Below, piece by piece: positions 38,296 to 47,558 of a DNA stretch of 64,000 nucleotides. Under the pieces are notes generated by a model that saw only the letters and a program-made list of their open reading frames with translations, had not been told where the DNA came from and ran no database searches. The translations under genes and the position numbers were made by a program. Source of the stretch: Zhongshania aliphaticivorans (GTDB taxonomy: Bacteria > Pseudomonadota > Gammaproteobacteria > Pseudomonadales > Spongiibacteraceae); contig NZ_CACSIK010000001.1 of the NCBI RefSeq assembly GCF_902705875.1, positions 1,171,994-1,235,993 of the forward strand, given 5' to 3'. Numbering within the stretch: position 1 is the first letter of the stretch; each line of letters begins with the position of its first letter.

Positions 38296-39585
38296 TTAGT
38301 TGTCGCTCAGCTCAGGTTCACTGTCTTCTTGGTTTGATGCCGTTTGCTTATCTACATTTTGCTGATGGCGTCGATAAAGCTCGTTTAAATACACACAGAG
38401 ATGGTTTACAACAATTTGCGTCCTTAGTGACACGGGAATGTCAAAGGCATGTTGCGCGTCGGGCAGTTCTGCGTAGCTAACGGCCTGTTGTGAAACTGCT
38501 TGCAAGGTTTTGTAAAACACGCGGGACTCTTCTACTGGCACCAGTGTGTCGGCCTCGCCATGAATGATTAAGAAGGGAGGTGCTTTGTCGCTTACCCAGT
38601 ATAAGGGTGAAGCCTGTCGCCATAGCTCGGGGGATTCTGTTCTGGTTTGTTTGAGGACCTTGGCTGAAATCCATTGGCTTAACGATTCACTATGACGTTG
38701 GCCCTGACTGTTAAGGAAGTCGTAGACACCGTAAAAAGGAATGCAGGCTTGTACTGTGGTGTCGATATGCTCAAAACCTGGTTGAAATTCTGGCGCGTTG
38801 GCACTTAACGCAAGTAAGCTGGATAGGTGTCCACCTGCTGAGCCGCCAGTGGCGATGACAAAATTTGGATTGCCGCCGTATTCAGCAATGTTTTCTTTAA
38901 TCCAGCAAAGCGCCCGTTTACAGTCAATAATATGATCAGGAAACGTTGCGCCAGGGCTGAGTCGATATTCTACCGCGACGCAGACCCAGCCATTGGTGGC
39001 CATTTGGTTCATGAGTGGTAGGGCTTGCTCGTTTTTGCTTCCGACTTTTTCTAGCCAGGCTCCGCCATGCATTTGAAAGAGTACAGGCGCATTTTTTGGG
39101 GTATCACCTCTGTGGTAAATGTCGACTCGTAGCGAGCGGCCATTGCATTGAGCGTACTCTATATTCTTGTGGCGCCTTACATTGTCCAGGCGATAATTGA
39201 AGGGCTTGGCGAGTCGTTTTGCGGTGGCTTCTAGCAATATCGACTCACTGCTATCTATTGTTTGCTCAGAAGGAGTTTCTAAGGCGTAACGTACAGCTTG
39301 CGCCATGATGGGATCAGCGCGTTGGGCTCTAAAGTAAAATACCGCAATGGCCGTCCAGCTACAAAGGGCAATACCTAGGCCGAGCGCGTCTCCTATGCCG
39401 CTTAGTTCGCCAAATAAAATAATAAGGAGGGTTAAGCCCACTTCTAACGTGATGACGTGCAGCGCGAGCTCGCCAGTGATCATCCCTATAATGAAGCTGA
39501 AGACGCCAATTAATTCTGGTGTTGATTTATAGGGGTGGTAGACGTTCCACGCCGTCCAAGCCCAAATAAGTGATAAAAGCAGCAT
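38296..39585 (-). CDS. Membrane-anchored alpha/beta hydrolase (HSL-type esterase)
   Basis: A 429-residue protein. The first about 90 residues hold two or three membrane segments (LLLSLIWAWTAWNVY, LIGVFSFIIGMITGELALHV, GIALCSWTAIAVFYF). The rest is an alpha/beta hydrolase of the hormone-sensitive-lipase type: oxyanion motif HGGAW, nucleophile GGSAGGHLSSL (GxSxG), Asp in HGEADTLVPVEES and His in DAQHAFDI. The C-terminal tail is acidic. It is probably an inner-membrane esterase acting on carboxyl esters; substrate unknown. There is no operon partner. Confidence 0.85.
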   Translation of the reverse strand: MLLLSLIWAWTAWNVYHPYKSTPELIGVFSFIIGMITGELALHVITLEVGLTLLIILFGELSGIGDALGLGIALCSWTAIAVFYFRAQRADPIMAQAVRYALETPSEQTIDSSESILLEATAKRLAKPFNYRLDNVRRHKNIEYAQCNGRSLRVDIYHRGDTPKNAPVLFQMHGGAWLEKVGSKNEQALPLMNQMATNGWVCVAVEYRLSPGATFPDHIIDCKRALCWIKENIAEYGGNPNFVIATGGSAGGHLSSLLALSANAPEFQPGFEHIDTTVQACIPFYGVYDFLNSQGQRHSESLSQWISAKVLKQTRTESPELWRQASPLYWVSDKAPPFLIIHGEADTLVPVEESRVFYKTLQAVSQQAVSYAELPDAQHAFDIPVSLRTQIVVNHLCVYLNELYRRHQQNVDKQTASNQEDSEPELSDN

Positions 39586-39703
39586 AGCCAGTTCTCTGTT
39601 TATATTGATGCAGCAAAATTTTTAGTCATGATGATAGGGTAACTTTGTGGGGATCTCCACAGGGCATGTTTCAAGAGAGGTCATATTAATGCTTGTTCAG
39701 ACT

Positions 39704-40204
39704 TTACTTGTCGTAGCGAATAGCGCAGATATAGTAGGTTTGCTGGCCTTTTGGGGTATTAACCACAACCTCGTCATCTAAGTGCTTGCTTAGCATCGCC
39801 TTGGCAAGCGGTGAGTCCATTGATAGTTTGTTTTGATTTAAGTCAAATTCATCTGGGCCAACAATACGGTATTCCGTTTCTTTTCCGTTATCGTCTTCAA
39901 CGGTCACCCAAGCGCCAAAGTAGACTTTATTTTGATCTTTGGGTGTGTGTAATACCACCGTGATTTCTTCTAAGCGTTTAGAGAGAAAGCGAACCCTGCT
40001 GTCTATTTCGCGCAGGCGACGCTTGCCATAGATATAGTCACCGTTTTCTGAGCGATCACCGTTTTTGGCTGCTTCGTGTACGGTGGCTGTAACTTGGGGG
40101 CGCTCAACTTTCCATAGTTGACGGACTTCGTCGCGAAGGGCTTTTTCACCTTCAGGGGTGATATAGCACGACCCTTTGGGGCGTGGTGGTCGATAACGGC
40201 TCAT
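39704..40204 (-). CDS. greB: Transcription elongation factor GreB
   Basis: GreB rescues arrested RNA polymerase by stimulating transcript cleavage through its secondary channel. The 166-residue protein has the N-terminal coiled coil with acidic tip (NGDRSENGDYIYGKRRLREIDSRVRFL) and the C-terminal FKBP-like domain (VYFGAWVTVEDDNG, SMDSPLAKAMLSKHLDDEVVVNTP). The opening YRPPRPKGSCYITPEGEKAL separates GreB from GreA. No clear ribosome-binding site is visible. Confidence 0.95.
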   Translation of the reverse strand: MSRYRPPRPKGSCYITPEGEKALRDEVRQLWKVERPQVTATVHEAAKNGDRSENGDYIYGKRRLREIDSRVRFLSKRLEEITVVLHTPKDQNKVYFGAWVTVEDDNGKETEYRIVGPDEFDLNQNKLSMDSPLAKAMLSKHLDDEVVVNTPKGQQTYYICAIRYDK

Positions 40205-40283
40205 ATATGGTGGTATCTAAAGCATTTTTAAGGAATCATAGCGCCTTATATTAGCGCAGCTGTTACTAATAAAGGATAGTGGG

Positions 40284-41111
40284 ATGTTGAATAAGTGGTG
40301 TTTTGCCGTTCTTGGTTTGCTTGCATTACCTTCGGTTTGCTACAGCGCTCTCGATTTGAATGGCAGTTTAACCCAAGGTGGACTGATTTGGGCGATGGTA
40401 GAGCCGGGCAGTCGTGTTAGCTTGGGCGATAGGGACTTAGTCGTAGCCGAAAATGGTTTGTTTGTGGCGGGTTTTGGCCGAGATGCCAAGCCTTCGGTCA
40501 CGCTCACTGTGTGTAAGCCTGATGGGGGTTGTGAAGATCAACTTTTGGCGATCGCTCAGCGGCAGTACAATGTTCAGCGAGTTAATGGTGTGCCGCAAAA
40601 AACAGTGACGCCTCCTGCTAGCGTTTTAGATCGAATTCGACGTGAAGGGGCGATGGTGAGCAAGGCTCGCAGCTTGGTCTCTACTAGACAGGATTTTGTT
40701 AAAACGTTTTCGTGGCCACTGCTTGGACCGATCACGGGTGTATTCGGTAGTCAGCGTGTCTATAATGGCAGCCCAGGTCGCCCACACTATGGTTTAGATA
40801 TTGCTCGCCCAACTGGAACGACAGTGTCTGCGCCTATAGATGGAGTGGTTACATTAGCCCATTCTGACATGTTCTATTCCGGTGGGACGTTAATTATTGA
40901 CCACGGGCTTGGTGTGTCCTCAACTTTTATCCACCTAAGCCAAATACTGGTTGAAGAAGGGCAGTTGGTGAAACAAGGGGATGCCATTGCGAAGGTTGGA
41001 GCAAGCGGACGGGCAACCGGGCCACATTTGGACTGGCGAATAAATTGGCTGGAGCAACGCCTTGACCCAGCTTTGATTATAGGGTCTATGCCAGAGCTTG
41101 ATGGCTTGTAG
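40284..41111 (+). CDS. M23 family peptidase homologue (LytM-like), periplasmic
   Basis: A 275-residue exported protein with a signal peptide ending near CYSA-LD. The N-terminal domain is about 120 residues. The LytM domain begins at LLGPITGVFGSQRVYNG. The first zinc motif HYGLD (H and D) is present, as is FIHLS. The last motif, normally HLH, reads GPHLDWRINW: the first His (general base) remains but the usual zinc-ligand His is Asp. It may be a variant or weak endopeptidase, or a non-catalytic regulator like EnvC. Confidence 0.85.
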   Translation: MLNKWCFAVLGLLALPSVCYSALDLNGSLTQGGLIWAMVEPGSRVSLGDRDLVVAENGLFVAGFGRDAKPSVTLTVCKPDGGCEDQLLAIAQRQYNVQRVNGVPQKTVTPPASVLDRIRREGAMVSKARSLVSTRQDFVKTFSWPLLGPITGVFGSQRVYNGSPGRPHYGLDIARPTGTTVSAPIDGVVTLAHSDMFYSGGTLIIDHGLGVSSTFIHLSQILVEEGQLVKQGDAIAKVGASGRATGPHLDWRINWLEQRLDPALIIGSMPELDGL

Positions 41112-41198
41112 TCTCGGTGAGCTACGGTGGCCCCCTTTGCTGTTAGTGGGCGTCACGTTGATGCCGAAAATTTGTGTATATTGAGTGTAAAAATAGCG

Positions 41199-41384
41199 AT
41201 GATCGATAAAAAATTATTAGAAATTTTAGTGTGCCCTGTCAGTAAGGCGCCATTAGACTACGATGAGCAGCGCAATGAATTACTGTGTCGTGCTAGTGGC
41301 TTGGCCTACCCGATTCGGGATGGCATTCCTGTGATGTTGGAGTCAGAGGCGCGAGTGCTGACGACCGATGAAAAACTCGGTTGA
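41199..41384 (+). CDS. ycaR: Trm112-like UPF0434 protein (YcaR)
   Basis: A 61-residue protein with the Trm112-like fold: [19 protein letters not shown], then [22 protein letters not shown] start at ATG 41199; the frame continues 24 codons upstream without similarity. In Pseudomonas and E. coli this gene stands next to kdsB or lpxK, but here it follows an M23 homologue, so the usual cluster is rearranged. Molecular role is unclear. Confidence 0.9.
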   Translation: MIDKKLLEILVCPVSKAPLDYDEQRNELLCRASGLAYPIRDGIPVMLESEARVLTTDEKLG

Positions 41385-41567
41385 TCTGGTCTTTGCCTAC
41401 GTAGTTTTATGCCGGTTTAATAGCTGCGCTATCCGTTCAAATCAGATACAAATACTTGTAGTTTCGATATACTTAACGTTTTTTCGCTGCAGATCAGTCT
41501 GTGGCAAATGTTTGGCATGTGATGATTACTAACAAACTTAATGTACCCACGGAGTGAGATCGTTTCA

Positions 41568-44189
41568 ATGAAAAGCGCCGCCATTCGCGAAGCCTTTATC
41601 CGCTATTTTGAAGGCAAAGGACACACCCATGTTGCCAGTAGTTCACTGGTGCCGGGTAACGATCCTACTTTGTTATTTACCAATGCGGGGATGGTGCAAT
41701 TTAAAGATGCATTTCTGGGACGTGAAAAACGTAATTATGTTCGTGCCGTTAGCTCGCAGCGGTGTGTGCGAGCCGGTGGTAAGCATAATGATTTAGAAAA
41801 TGTAGGGTATACCGCTCGTCACCATACCTTCTTTGAAATGCTTGGTAATTTTAGTTTTGGAGACTATTTCAAGCGAGATGCCATTACGTTTGCTTGGGAG
41901 TTTTTAACATCACCAGAGTGGATGGCAATTCCGGCCGAGAAATTGTGGGTTACGGTTTATGCCGATGACGATGAGGCCTACCAAATATGGCATCAGGAAG
42001 TGGGTGTTCCCGCTGAACGGATGGTTCGGATTGGTGATAACAAGGGTGAGAAATACGCCTCGGATAATTTTTGGTCGATGGGTGATACCGGGCCTTGCGG
42101 TCCGTGTACAGAAATTTTTTATGATCATGGTGAAGACGTTTTTGGTGGCCCCCCAGGAAGCCCCGATGAAGATGGCGATCGCTATATCGAAATTTGGAAT
42201 AATGTTTTCATGCAGTTTAATCGTGATGCTGACGGCACGATGACAGCACTTCCTGCACCCTCTGTCGACACGGGTATGGGCTTGGAGCGTATTTCAGCCG
42301 TTATGCAGCATGTGCACAGTAATTATGAGATTGATTTATTTCAGAATTTAATTACTGCGACAGCAAAAATATTGAATGTCAGCGATTTAGAGCATACCTC
42401 GCTGAGAGTCATCGCTGACCATATTCGCTCCTGCGCGTTTTTGGTGTCAGATGGTGTGATGCCGTCTAATGAGGGGCGCGGTTATGTGTTGCGCCGAATT
42501 ATTCGCCGCGCAGCGCGACATGGTAATAAGCTTGGTGCCGATGTCGCATTTTTCCACAAATTGGTAGCTCCGCTTGCCTTGGAAATGGGGGAGACCTATC
42601 CAGAGTTAGTTACGCGGCAGGCGCAAATTGAGAAGGTATTGCTTCAAGAAGAAGAGCAATTTGCTAAGACGCTTGAGCAGGGAATGAAAATACTAGAGCA
42701 ATCTCTAGAGGGTTTGAATACACAGCAAATCCCCGGTGAGATCGTGTTTCGTCTCTATGATACCTACGGTTTCCCTGTTGACCTCACAGCTGATATTGCC
42801 CGTGAAAAAGACTTGAGCTTAGACCTCGATGGTTTTGAAACCGCTATGGAAGCACAGCGCACGCGTGCACGTTCAGCGTCTAATTTTAAAGTTGAATTGA
42901 GTGATGAGTTAGCGTTAGAGGGTGAAACGGTTTTTAATGGTTATACCGAGCTTGCTGAAGACGTGACCGTGACCGCGATACTGCGTGATGGCGAGCGAGT
43001 GCAATCTTTAAAAGAAGGTGATGTTGGCGTCATTATTTTAGCTAGCACGCCATTTTATGGTGAGTCTGGCGGCCAGGCTGGCGATAGCGGTTATTTGAGC
43101 GCAGAAGGCGTGCGCTTTGAGGTGCGAGACACCCACAAATCAGGTGGCCACCACCTACATCACGGTGTTGTCTTGGAAGGGGTTATTGCTGAAGGTGAAA
43201 CCTTGTTCGCAGAGGTCGACAACAATGTTCGGCAGGCGACGGCATTAAATCATTCGGCGACACATTTATTACATGCAGCTTTACGTGAAATACTGGGAGA
43301 GCATGTAAGCCAGAAGGGGTCATTGGTTGACTCTCAGCGTCTGCGTTTTGATTTTTCTCACTTTGAAGCGGTAAGCAAGCAAGAGCTTGCAGATATCGAG
43401 GCCTTGGTAAACCAACAGATTCGTCTTAATACTGCCGTTCAAACCGAGATCATGGATATGGAAAGTGCCGGCAAACGCGGCGCCATGATGTTGTTTGGTG
43501 AAAAATACGGAGAGAGTGTGCGTGTTTTAAGCATGGGCGGCGATTTTTCAATAGAGCTTTGTGGTGGCACTCATGTTCAGCGAACCGGTGATATTGGATT
43601 GATGCGTATTACTGCCGAGTCGGGGATTGCAGCAGGGGTTCGCCGTATTGAGGCGGTAACCGGCGCGGCGGCATTAGCGGCATTTGATCAAGCCGAAAAT
43701 GAGATGGCTCAGCTGGCGGGGTTATTAAAAACTGGTCGAGATAAGGTTGGGCTTAAAGTCCAGCAGCTTCTTGCGCAGCAAAAACAATTGGAAAAAGAAG
43801 TTAGTGCCTTAAAGGGAAAGTTAGCGAGCTCAGCGGGAAATGATTTGATGAGCAAGCTGGAAGAAATTAACGGCATTAAAGTGTTAGTTACCAAGCTGGA
43901 TGGCGCGGATGCTAAATCGTTGCGTGATGCGGCGGACCAGTTAAAAAATAAGCTGGGTTCAGGCGTTGTATTGCTAGCTACAGATGAGGGTGGAAAGGTA
44001 GCCTTAGTTGCCGGTGTGACCAAGGATCTTACTACTCGCTTTAAGGCTGGTGAAATGATGAAATTAGCCGCGGAAGCTGTTGGTGGTAAGGGTGGTGGGC
44101 GGCCGGATATGGCTCAAGGTGGCGGTAGTGATGTCGACGCAATTCCGGCGGCACTGCAATCAGTTCGGGATTATTGCCTTGCAAAGTAG
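41568..44189 (+). CDS. alaS: Alanyl-tRNA synthetase
   Basis: A class II synthetase of 873 residues (E. coli 876). The catalytic core starts at [18 protein letters not shown] and has [26 protein letters not shown]. The editing domain has the zinc motifs [11 protein letters not shown] and [13 protein letters not shown], and the C-terminal oligomerisation domain ends in [16 protein letters not shown] start at ATG 41568; nine upstream codons (from ATG 41541) lack similarity. It heads the conserved alaS-lysC-csrA-tRNA-Ser block. Confidence 0.97.
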   Translation: MKSAAIREAFIRYFEGKGHTHVASSSLVPGNDPTLLFTNAGMVQFKDAFLGREKRNYVRAVSSQRCVRAGGKHNDLENVGYTARHHTFFEMLGNFSFGDYFKRDAITFAWEFLTSPEWMAIPAEKLWVTVYADDDEAYQIWHQEVGVPAERMVRIGDNKGEKYASDNFWSMGDTGPCGPCTEIFYDHGEDVFGGPPGSPDEDGDRYIEIWNNVFMQFNRDADGTMTALPAPSVDTGMGLERISAVMQHVHSNYEIDLFQNLITATAKILNVSDLEHTSLRVIADHIRSCAFLVSDGVMPSNEGRGYVLRRIIRRAARHGNKLGADVAFFHKLVAPLALEMGETYPELVTRQAQIEKVLLQEEEQFAKTLEQGMKILEQSLEGLNTQQIPGEIVFRLYDTYGFPVDLTADIAREKDLSLDLDGFETAMEAQRTRARSASNFKVELSDELALEGETVFNGYTELAEDVTVTAILRDGERVQSLKEGDVGVIILASTPFYGESGGQAGDSGYLSAEGVRFEVRDTHKSGGHHLHHGVVLEGVIAEGETLFAEVDNNVRQATALNHSATHLLHAALREILGEHVSQKGSLVDSQRLRFDFSHFEAVSKQELADIEALVNQQIRLNTAVQTEIMDMESAGKRGAMMLFGEKYGESVRVLSMGGDFSIELCGGTHVQRTGDIGLMRITAESGIAAGVRRIEAVTGAAALAAFDQAENEMAQLAGLLKTGRDKVGLKVQQLLAQQKQLEKEVSALKGKLASSAGNDLMSKLEEINGIKVLVTKLDGADAKSLRDAADQLKNKLGSGVVLLATDEGGKVALVAGVTKDLTTRFKAGEMMKLAAEAVGGKGGGRPDMAQGGGSDVDAIPAALQSVRDYCLAK

Positions 44190-44300
44190 TCTGGTACTAC
44201 GTAAATCACGTATAGCCTTCATTGAGTCATTTCCTTTAAATTTGATCTGGTGTTTAATGAGCGCCCTCTGCACTGGGTGTTTATTAAGTAGAATTGAATC

Positions 44301-45530
44301 ATGAGTTTGATAGTACAGAAATTTGGCGGTACCTCAGTAGGTACTGTTGACAAAATTAAGGCGGTGGCAAAGAAAGTTGCTGGCTTTCGCGAACAGGGAC
44401 ACGATATCGTTGTTGTTGTTTCGGCAATGAGTGGTGAGACTAATCGTCTGATTGAATTGGCGAAGGCAATGCAAGAACAGCCAACGCCGCGTGAAATGGA
44501 TGTGCTGGTCTCGACGGGCGAGCAAGTCACTATTTCATTGCTATGTATGGCTTTACATGATTTAGGGCAGGGTGCCAAATCTTACACCGGCACACAGGTC
44601 CGGATATTAACGGATGAGGCGCACACCAAGGCGCGGATTCAGGATATTGATGACGATAAAATTCGCAAAGATTTAGCAGCGGGTAATGTCGTCGTTGTAG
44701 CCGGTTTTCAAGGTGTCGATGAAAACGGAAATATCACGACATTGGGCCGCGGTGGCTCAGACACTACCGGCGTTGCGTTGGCTGCGGCCTTAAAAGCAGA
44801 TGAATGTCAGATTTATACGGATGTTGACGGTGTGTACACCACAGATCCAAGAGTAGTGAGTAAAGCGCGCCGATTGAGCCGTGTTACTTTTGAAGAAATG
44901 CTGGAGATGGCCAGCTTGGGATCAAAGGTATTACAAATTCGCTCAGTGGAGTTTGCAGGCAAGTACAATGTCCCTTTGCGGGTGTTGCATGCTTTCCAAG
45001 ACGGCCCAGGGACATTGATTAGCTTAGAGGAAGACTCGGATATGGAAAACCCGGCAATTTCGGGTATTGCGTTTACTCGTGATGAAGCAAAAATTACTGT
45101 GTTAGGCGTACCGGATACCCCGGGGTTGGCCTATCAAATACTCGGCCCAGTTAGCGATGCTAATATCGAGGTCGATGTCATTGTCCAAAATGTGGCAGAA
45201 GATAATACGACCGACCTTACTTTTACGGTAAGTCGAGGAGATATGGCAAAGACTGAAGCCATTGTGCGTAATTTGGTGAAACAAACCGGTGCGCGAGAAG
45301 TCAAAACGGATGACAAGATTGCTAAGGTTTCTTTGGTTGGCGTAGGAATGCGCTCCCACGCTGGTATTGCCAGCAAAATGTTTAAAACCTTGGCAGAGGA
45401 GTCAATCAATATACAGTTGATCACAACATCCGAAATAAAAATCTCGGTGGTGGTCGATGAGAAGTATTTGGAGCTGGCCGTTCGTTCGCTGCATACAGCG
45501 TTTGATTTGGATTCGGAGCCCAGTATTTAA
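44301..45530 (+). CDS. lysC: Aspartate kinase
   Basis: A monofunctional aspartokinase of 409 residues, the first step towards lysine, threonine and methionine. The kinase domain starts LIVQKFGGTSVGTVDKIKAVA and includes LGRGGSDTTGVALAAAL and YTDVDGVYTTDPRVV. Two ACT domains follow (ITVLGVPDTPGLAYQIL and VSLVGVGMRSHAGIASKMF), the binding site for feedback inhibition by lysine and threonine. In many gammaproteobacteria an internal start gives a separate regulatory beta subunit, which I could not establish here. Confidence 0.97.
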   Translation: MSLIVQKFGGTSVGTVDKIKAVAKKVAGFREQGHDIVVVVSAMSGETNRLIELAKAMQEQPTPREMDVLVSTGEQVTISLLCMALHDLGQGAKSYTGTQVRILTDEAHTKARIQDIDDDKIRKDLAAGNVVVVAGFQGVDENGNITTLGRGGSDTTGVALAAALKADECQIYTDVDGVYTTDPRVVSKARRLSRVTFEEMLEMASLGSKVLQIRSVEFAGKYNVPLRVLHAFQDGPGTLISLEEDSDMENPAISGIAFTRDEAKITVLGVPDTPGLAYQILGPVSDANIEVDVIVQNVAEDNTTDLTFTVSRGDMAKTEAIVRNLVKQTGAREVKTDDKIAKVSLVGVGMRSHAGIASKMFKTLAEESINIQLITTSEIKISVVVDEKYLELAVRSLHTAFDLDSEPSI

Positions 45531-45607
45531 TTTAAAGCGCTATCTACACTGTACTACAGGGATTGGTATCAGGGTAAGGCGATGGGCTCTTAAAGGGAGA
45601 AGCCATA

Positions 45608-45787
45608 ATGTTAATTTTAACTCGTCGTATTGGTGAGACTTTGATGGTTGGTGATGAAGTAACTGTCACTGTACTTGGGGTAAAAGGCAATCAAGTTCGA
45701 TTGGGTGTTAATGCACCTAAAGATATTGCTGTTCATCGTGAAGAAATTTACGATCGTATCCAGACCGAAAAGGATGGAAATAAGTAA
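45608..45787 (+). CDS. csrA: Carbon storage regulator CsrA (RsmA)
   Basis: A 59-residue RNA-binding global post-transcriptional regulator. The sequence [20 protein letters not shown] and [25 protein letters not shown] is diagnostic; Arg44 and the L4 and R6 region that contact GGA motifs in target mRNAs are in place. AGGGAG lies 7 bases before the ATG. It follows lysC and precedes tRNA-Ser exactly as in Pseudomonas. Confidence 0.97.
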   Translation: MLILTRRIGETLMVGDEVTVTVLGVKGNQVRLGVNAPKDIAVHREEIYDRIQTEKDGNK

Positions 45788-45813
45788 TACAGCGAAAAAG
45801 ATGCTCTAGGTCT

Positions 45814-45840
45814 TTGCTTATTTTGTCAGTGTGGTATCAT
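45814..45840 (+). promoter_or_regulatory. Candidate stable-RNA promoter before tRNA-Ser
   Basis: TTGCTT (45814-45819) and TATCAT (45835-45840), spacer 15, are followed by a GC-rich GCCGCCC segment like the discriminator of stringently controlled stable-RNA promoters. It would give a leader of about 85 bases before the tRNA. The spacer is short, so this is tentative. Confidence 0.35.
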
Positions 45841-45933
45841 GCCGCCCGATTCGTTGAACAGAGCTATGTTCTGATTAACGTTACACTTTTTGATCATTTC
45901 TTGTTCAAGTAAGATCAGAAAGTGATAGATTTT

Positions 45934-46025
45934 GGAGAGGTGGCCGAGTGGCTGAAGGCGCTCCCCTGCTAAGGGAGTATGCGGTTAATCCTGCATCGAG
46001 GGTTCGAATCCCTCCTTCTCCGCCA
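45934..46025 (+). tRNA. tRNA-Ser(GCT)
   Basis: A 92-base cloverleaf including an encoded CCA. The acceptor stem GGAGAGG pairs with CTTCTCC (one G-T pair), with discriminator G at 46022. The anticodon loop CTGCTAA gives GCT, reading AGC/AGU. The long variable arm (ATGCGG ... CTGCAT region) is typical of type II tRNA-Ser, and the T arm is GAGGGTTCGAATCCCTC. It stands after csrA as in Pseudomonas. Confidence 0.95.
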
Positions 46026-46078
46026 TTACAAATAAAAAAGCCCCAGTTGAGAGACTGGGGCTTTTTTATTTGTAATGG
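46023..46078 (+). terminator. Strong terminator with 25-bp perfect inverted repeat
   Basis: The core AAAAAAGCCCCAGT pairs with ACTGGGGCTTTTTT around the loop TGAGAG (46048-46053), a textbook bidirectional terminator. The perfect pairing extends outward to CCATTACAAAT and ATTTGTAATGG, so arms are 46023-46047 and 46054-46078. The left arm begins with the CCA end of tRNA-Ser. Confidence 0.92.
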
Positions 46079-46325
46079 TTTTGTTCCAGCTGGCCGCAGT
46101 GGACAAATACCCGCAGTCGGCTCTCTTTCCAATAAAGCTAGTTACACGGTATTAACAATTACGCTACCGTAATATTCAATGTTAATACTCGACCTTTGTC
46201 AGGGACAATGCTACTTTTTCCGCCCAGCTAAGTTACTGATTTGTGCATGTTTGTCAGATTATGTCTGTGGTGGATTGCACTGCATGTGCGTACGCCCCAA
46301 TCCTAGATTTACATAGGGAAATATT

Positions 46326-47486
46326 ATGAGTAAGCGGATGTTAATTATGCTGTTGCTGAGCACGGTACTGTTTGGCGGTGTATTTGGCATGAAGTGGTTT
46401 GGCAATCAGAAAATGAATGAGTTTCTGAATGCTATGCCGACTCCCGCGGTAACGATAAGCACTAGTGAGGCTAAGGATGTTGCCTGGGAGAATCGATTAA
46501 AATCTGTGGGTAGCTTGGTCGCCGTTAACGGTGCCGATCTCACCGCTGAGGTGGATGGTGTTGTAACCAATATCTATTTTGATTCCGGTGATATTGTTAA
46601 GCGTGGGGACCTTTTACTTAGTCTGGCATCGGCAAGTGAGCAGGGGGAGCTAGCGCGCTTGCAGGCCCAGGCTGAGCTTGCTGAGCTTAATAGTAACCGC
46701 AGTGAGACCTTGTATCAGCGGAAAACAATTTCTAAAGCAGAGTACGATACTGCCATTGCCGAGACGCATGTGGCTGTGGCTGCAGTACAGGCCCAGAAGG
46801 GGCGTTTAGAACAAAAATCGATTAAAGCCCCCTTTGACGGCCAGCTTGGTATTCGTCGGGTAAATATCGGGCAATATCTTGGCGTGGGTGTTGCGATAGC
46901 AACTCTCCAGAAGTTAGACCCCATTGATGTGGATTTTTCGATTCCTGAGCGTTACCTGTCTATTTTAGAGCCGGGTCTTAAAGTTTTGGTCACTGTTGAC
47001 GCCTACAATAATGAAACTTACGAAGGCGAGGTTCTTGCCATAGAGCCAAAAGTGAATTCGCAAACACGCAATGTTGATGTTCGGGCGCGTTTAGCTAATG
47101 CGGATGGCCATTTAAAACCAGGTTTATTCGCGACGGTTGAAATTAGCTTGCCGAGCAATGACGAAGTAGTGGTTATTCCGCGCTCAGCTGTCAATTACAC
47201 GTCGTATGGTGACTCCGTGTTTGTTGTGCAGCAAAACCCAGATGCGCCACCGCCACCTGAGGAACCAAATCCCATGTTTGGCCCTTATACGGATCAAGAG
47301 GTGATACAGCGCTTCGTGACCTTAGGTGACGCGCGCGGCGACTTTATTGTTGTTAGCAGGGGACTTAGCGCGGGTGATGAGGTGGCGAGTACTGGTTTAC
47401 TTAAGCTGAGAAATAAACAACCAGTCATTGTGGATAATAGCAATGCACCCTTGCCCGAGGTGGCCCCCAATCCACCGCAGGGGTGA
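46326..47486 (+). CDS. RND efflux periplasmic adaptor subunit
   Basis: A 386-residue membrane fusion protein. An N-terminal signal/anchor (LIMLLLSTVLFGGVFGMKWF) precedes a biotinyl-lipoyl domain (GADLTAEVDGVVTNIYFDSGDIVKRGDLLL), a helical hairpin (ELARLQAQAELAELNSNRSETLYQRKTISKAEYDTA) and beta domains (APFDGQLGIRRVNIGQYL). It resembles MexH- or MdtA-type adaptors. It is followed after 72 bases by its RND pump; the outer-membrane partner is not in the window, so a TolC-like protein from elsewhere is implied. No local regulator is visible. Confidence 0.92.
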   Translation: MSKRMLIMLLLSTVLFGGVFGMKWFGNQKMNEFLNAMPTPAVTISTSEAKDVAWENRLKSVGSLVAVNGADLTAEVDGVVTNIYFDSGDIVKRGDLLLSLASASEQGELARLQAQAELAELNSNRSETLYQRKTISKAEYDTAIAETHVAVAAVQAQKGRLEQKSIKAPFDGQLGIRRVNIGQYLGVGVAIATLQKLDPIDVDFSIPERYLSILEPGLKVLVTVDAYNNETYEGEVLAIEPKVNSQTRNVDVRARLANADGHLKPGLFATVEISLPSNDEVVVIPRSAVNYTSYGDSVFVVQQNPDAPPPPEEPNPMFGPYTDQEVIQRFVTLGDARGDFIVVSRGLSAGDEVASTGLLKLRNKQPVIVDNSNAPLPEVAPNPPQG

Positions 47487-47558
47487 TCTACAGCGTGCGA
47501 TTAATCGTTAGTAGAGAATATCCAAGCATGGTCGTAAAAGCAGCAGCTGAGAGATGCA

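Noticed and set aside
45905..46172. Open frames on both strands across the tRNA-Ser/terminator region
   Set aside because: They overlap the tRNA and the inverted repeat, lack ribosome-binding sites, and owe their similar ends (the KKPQ..WGFFICN segments) to the palindrome itself.
45934..46325. Integrative element at tRNA-Ser
   Set aside because: The genes that follow are an RND efflux pair; no integrase, no partial tRNA repeat and no phage gene are seen in the window.
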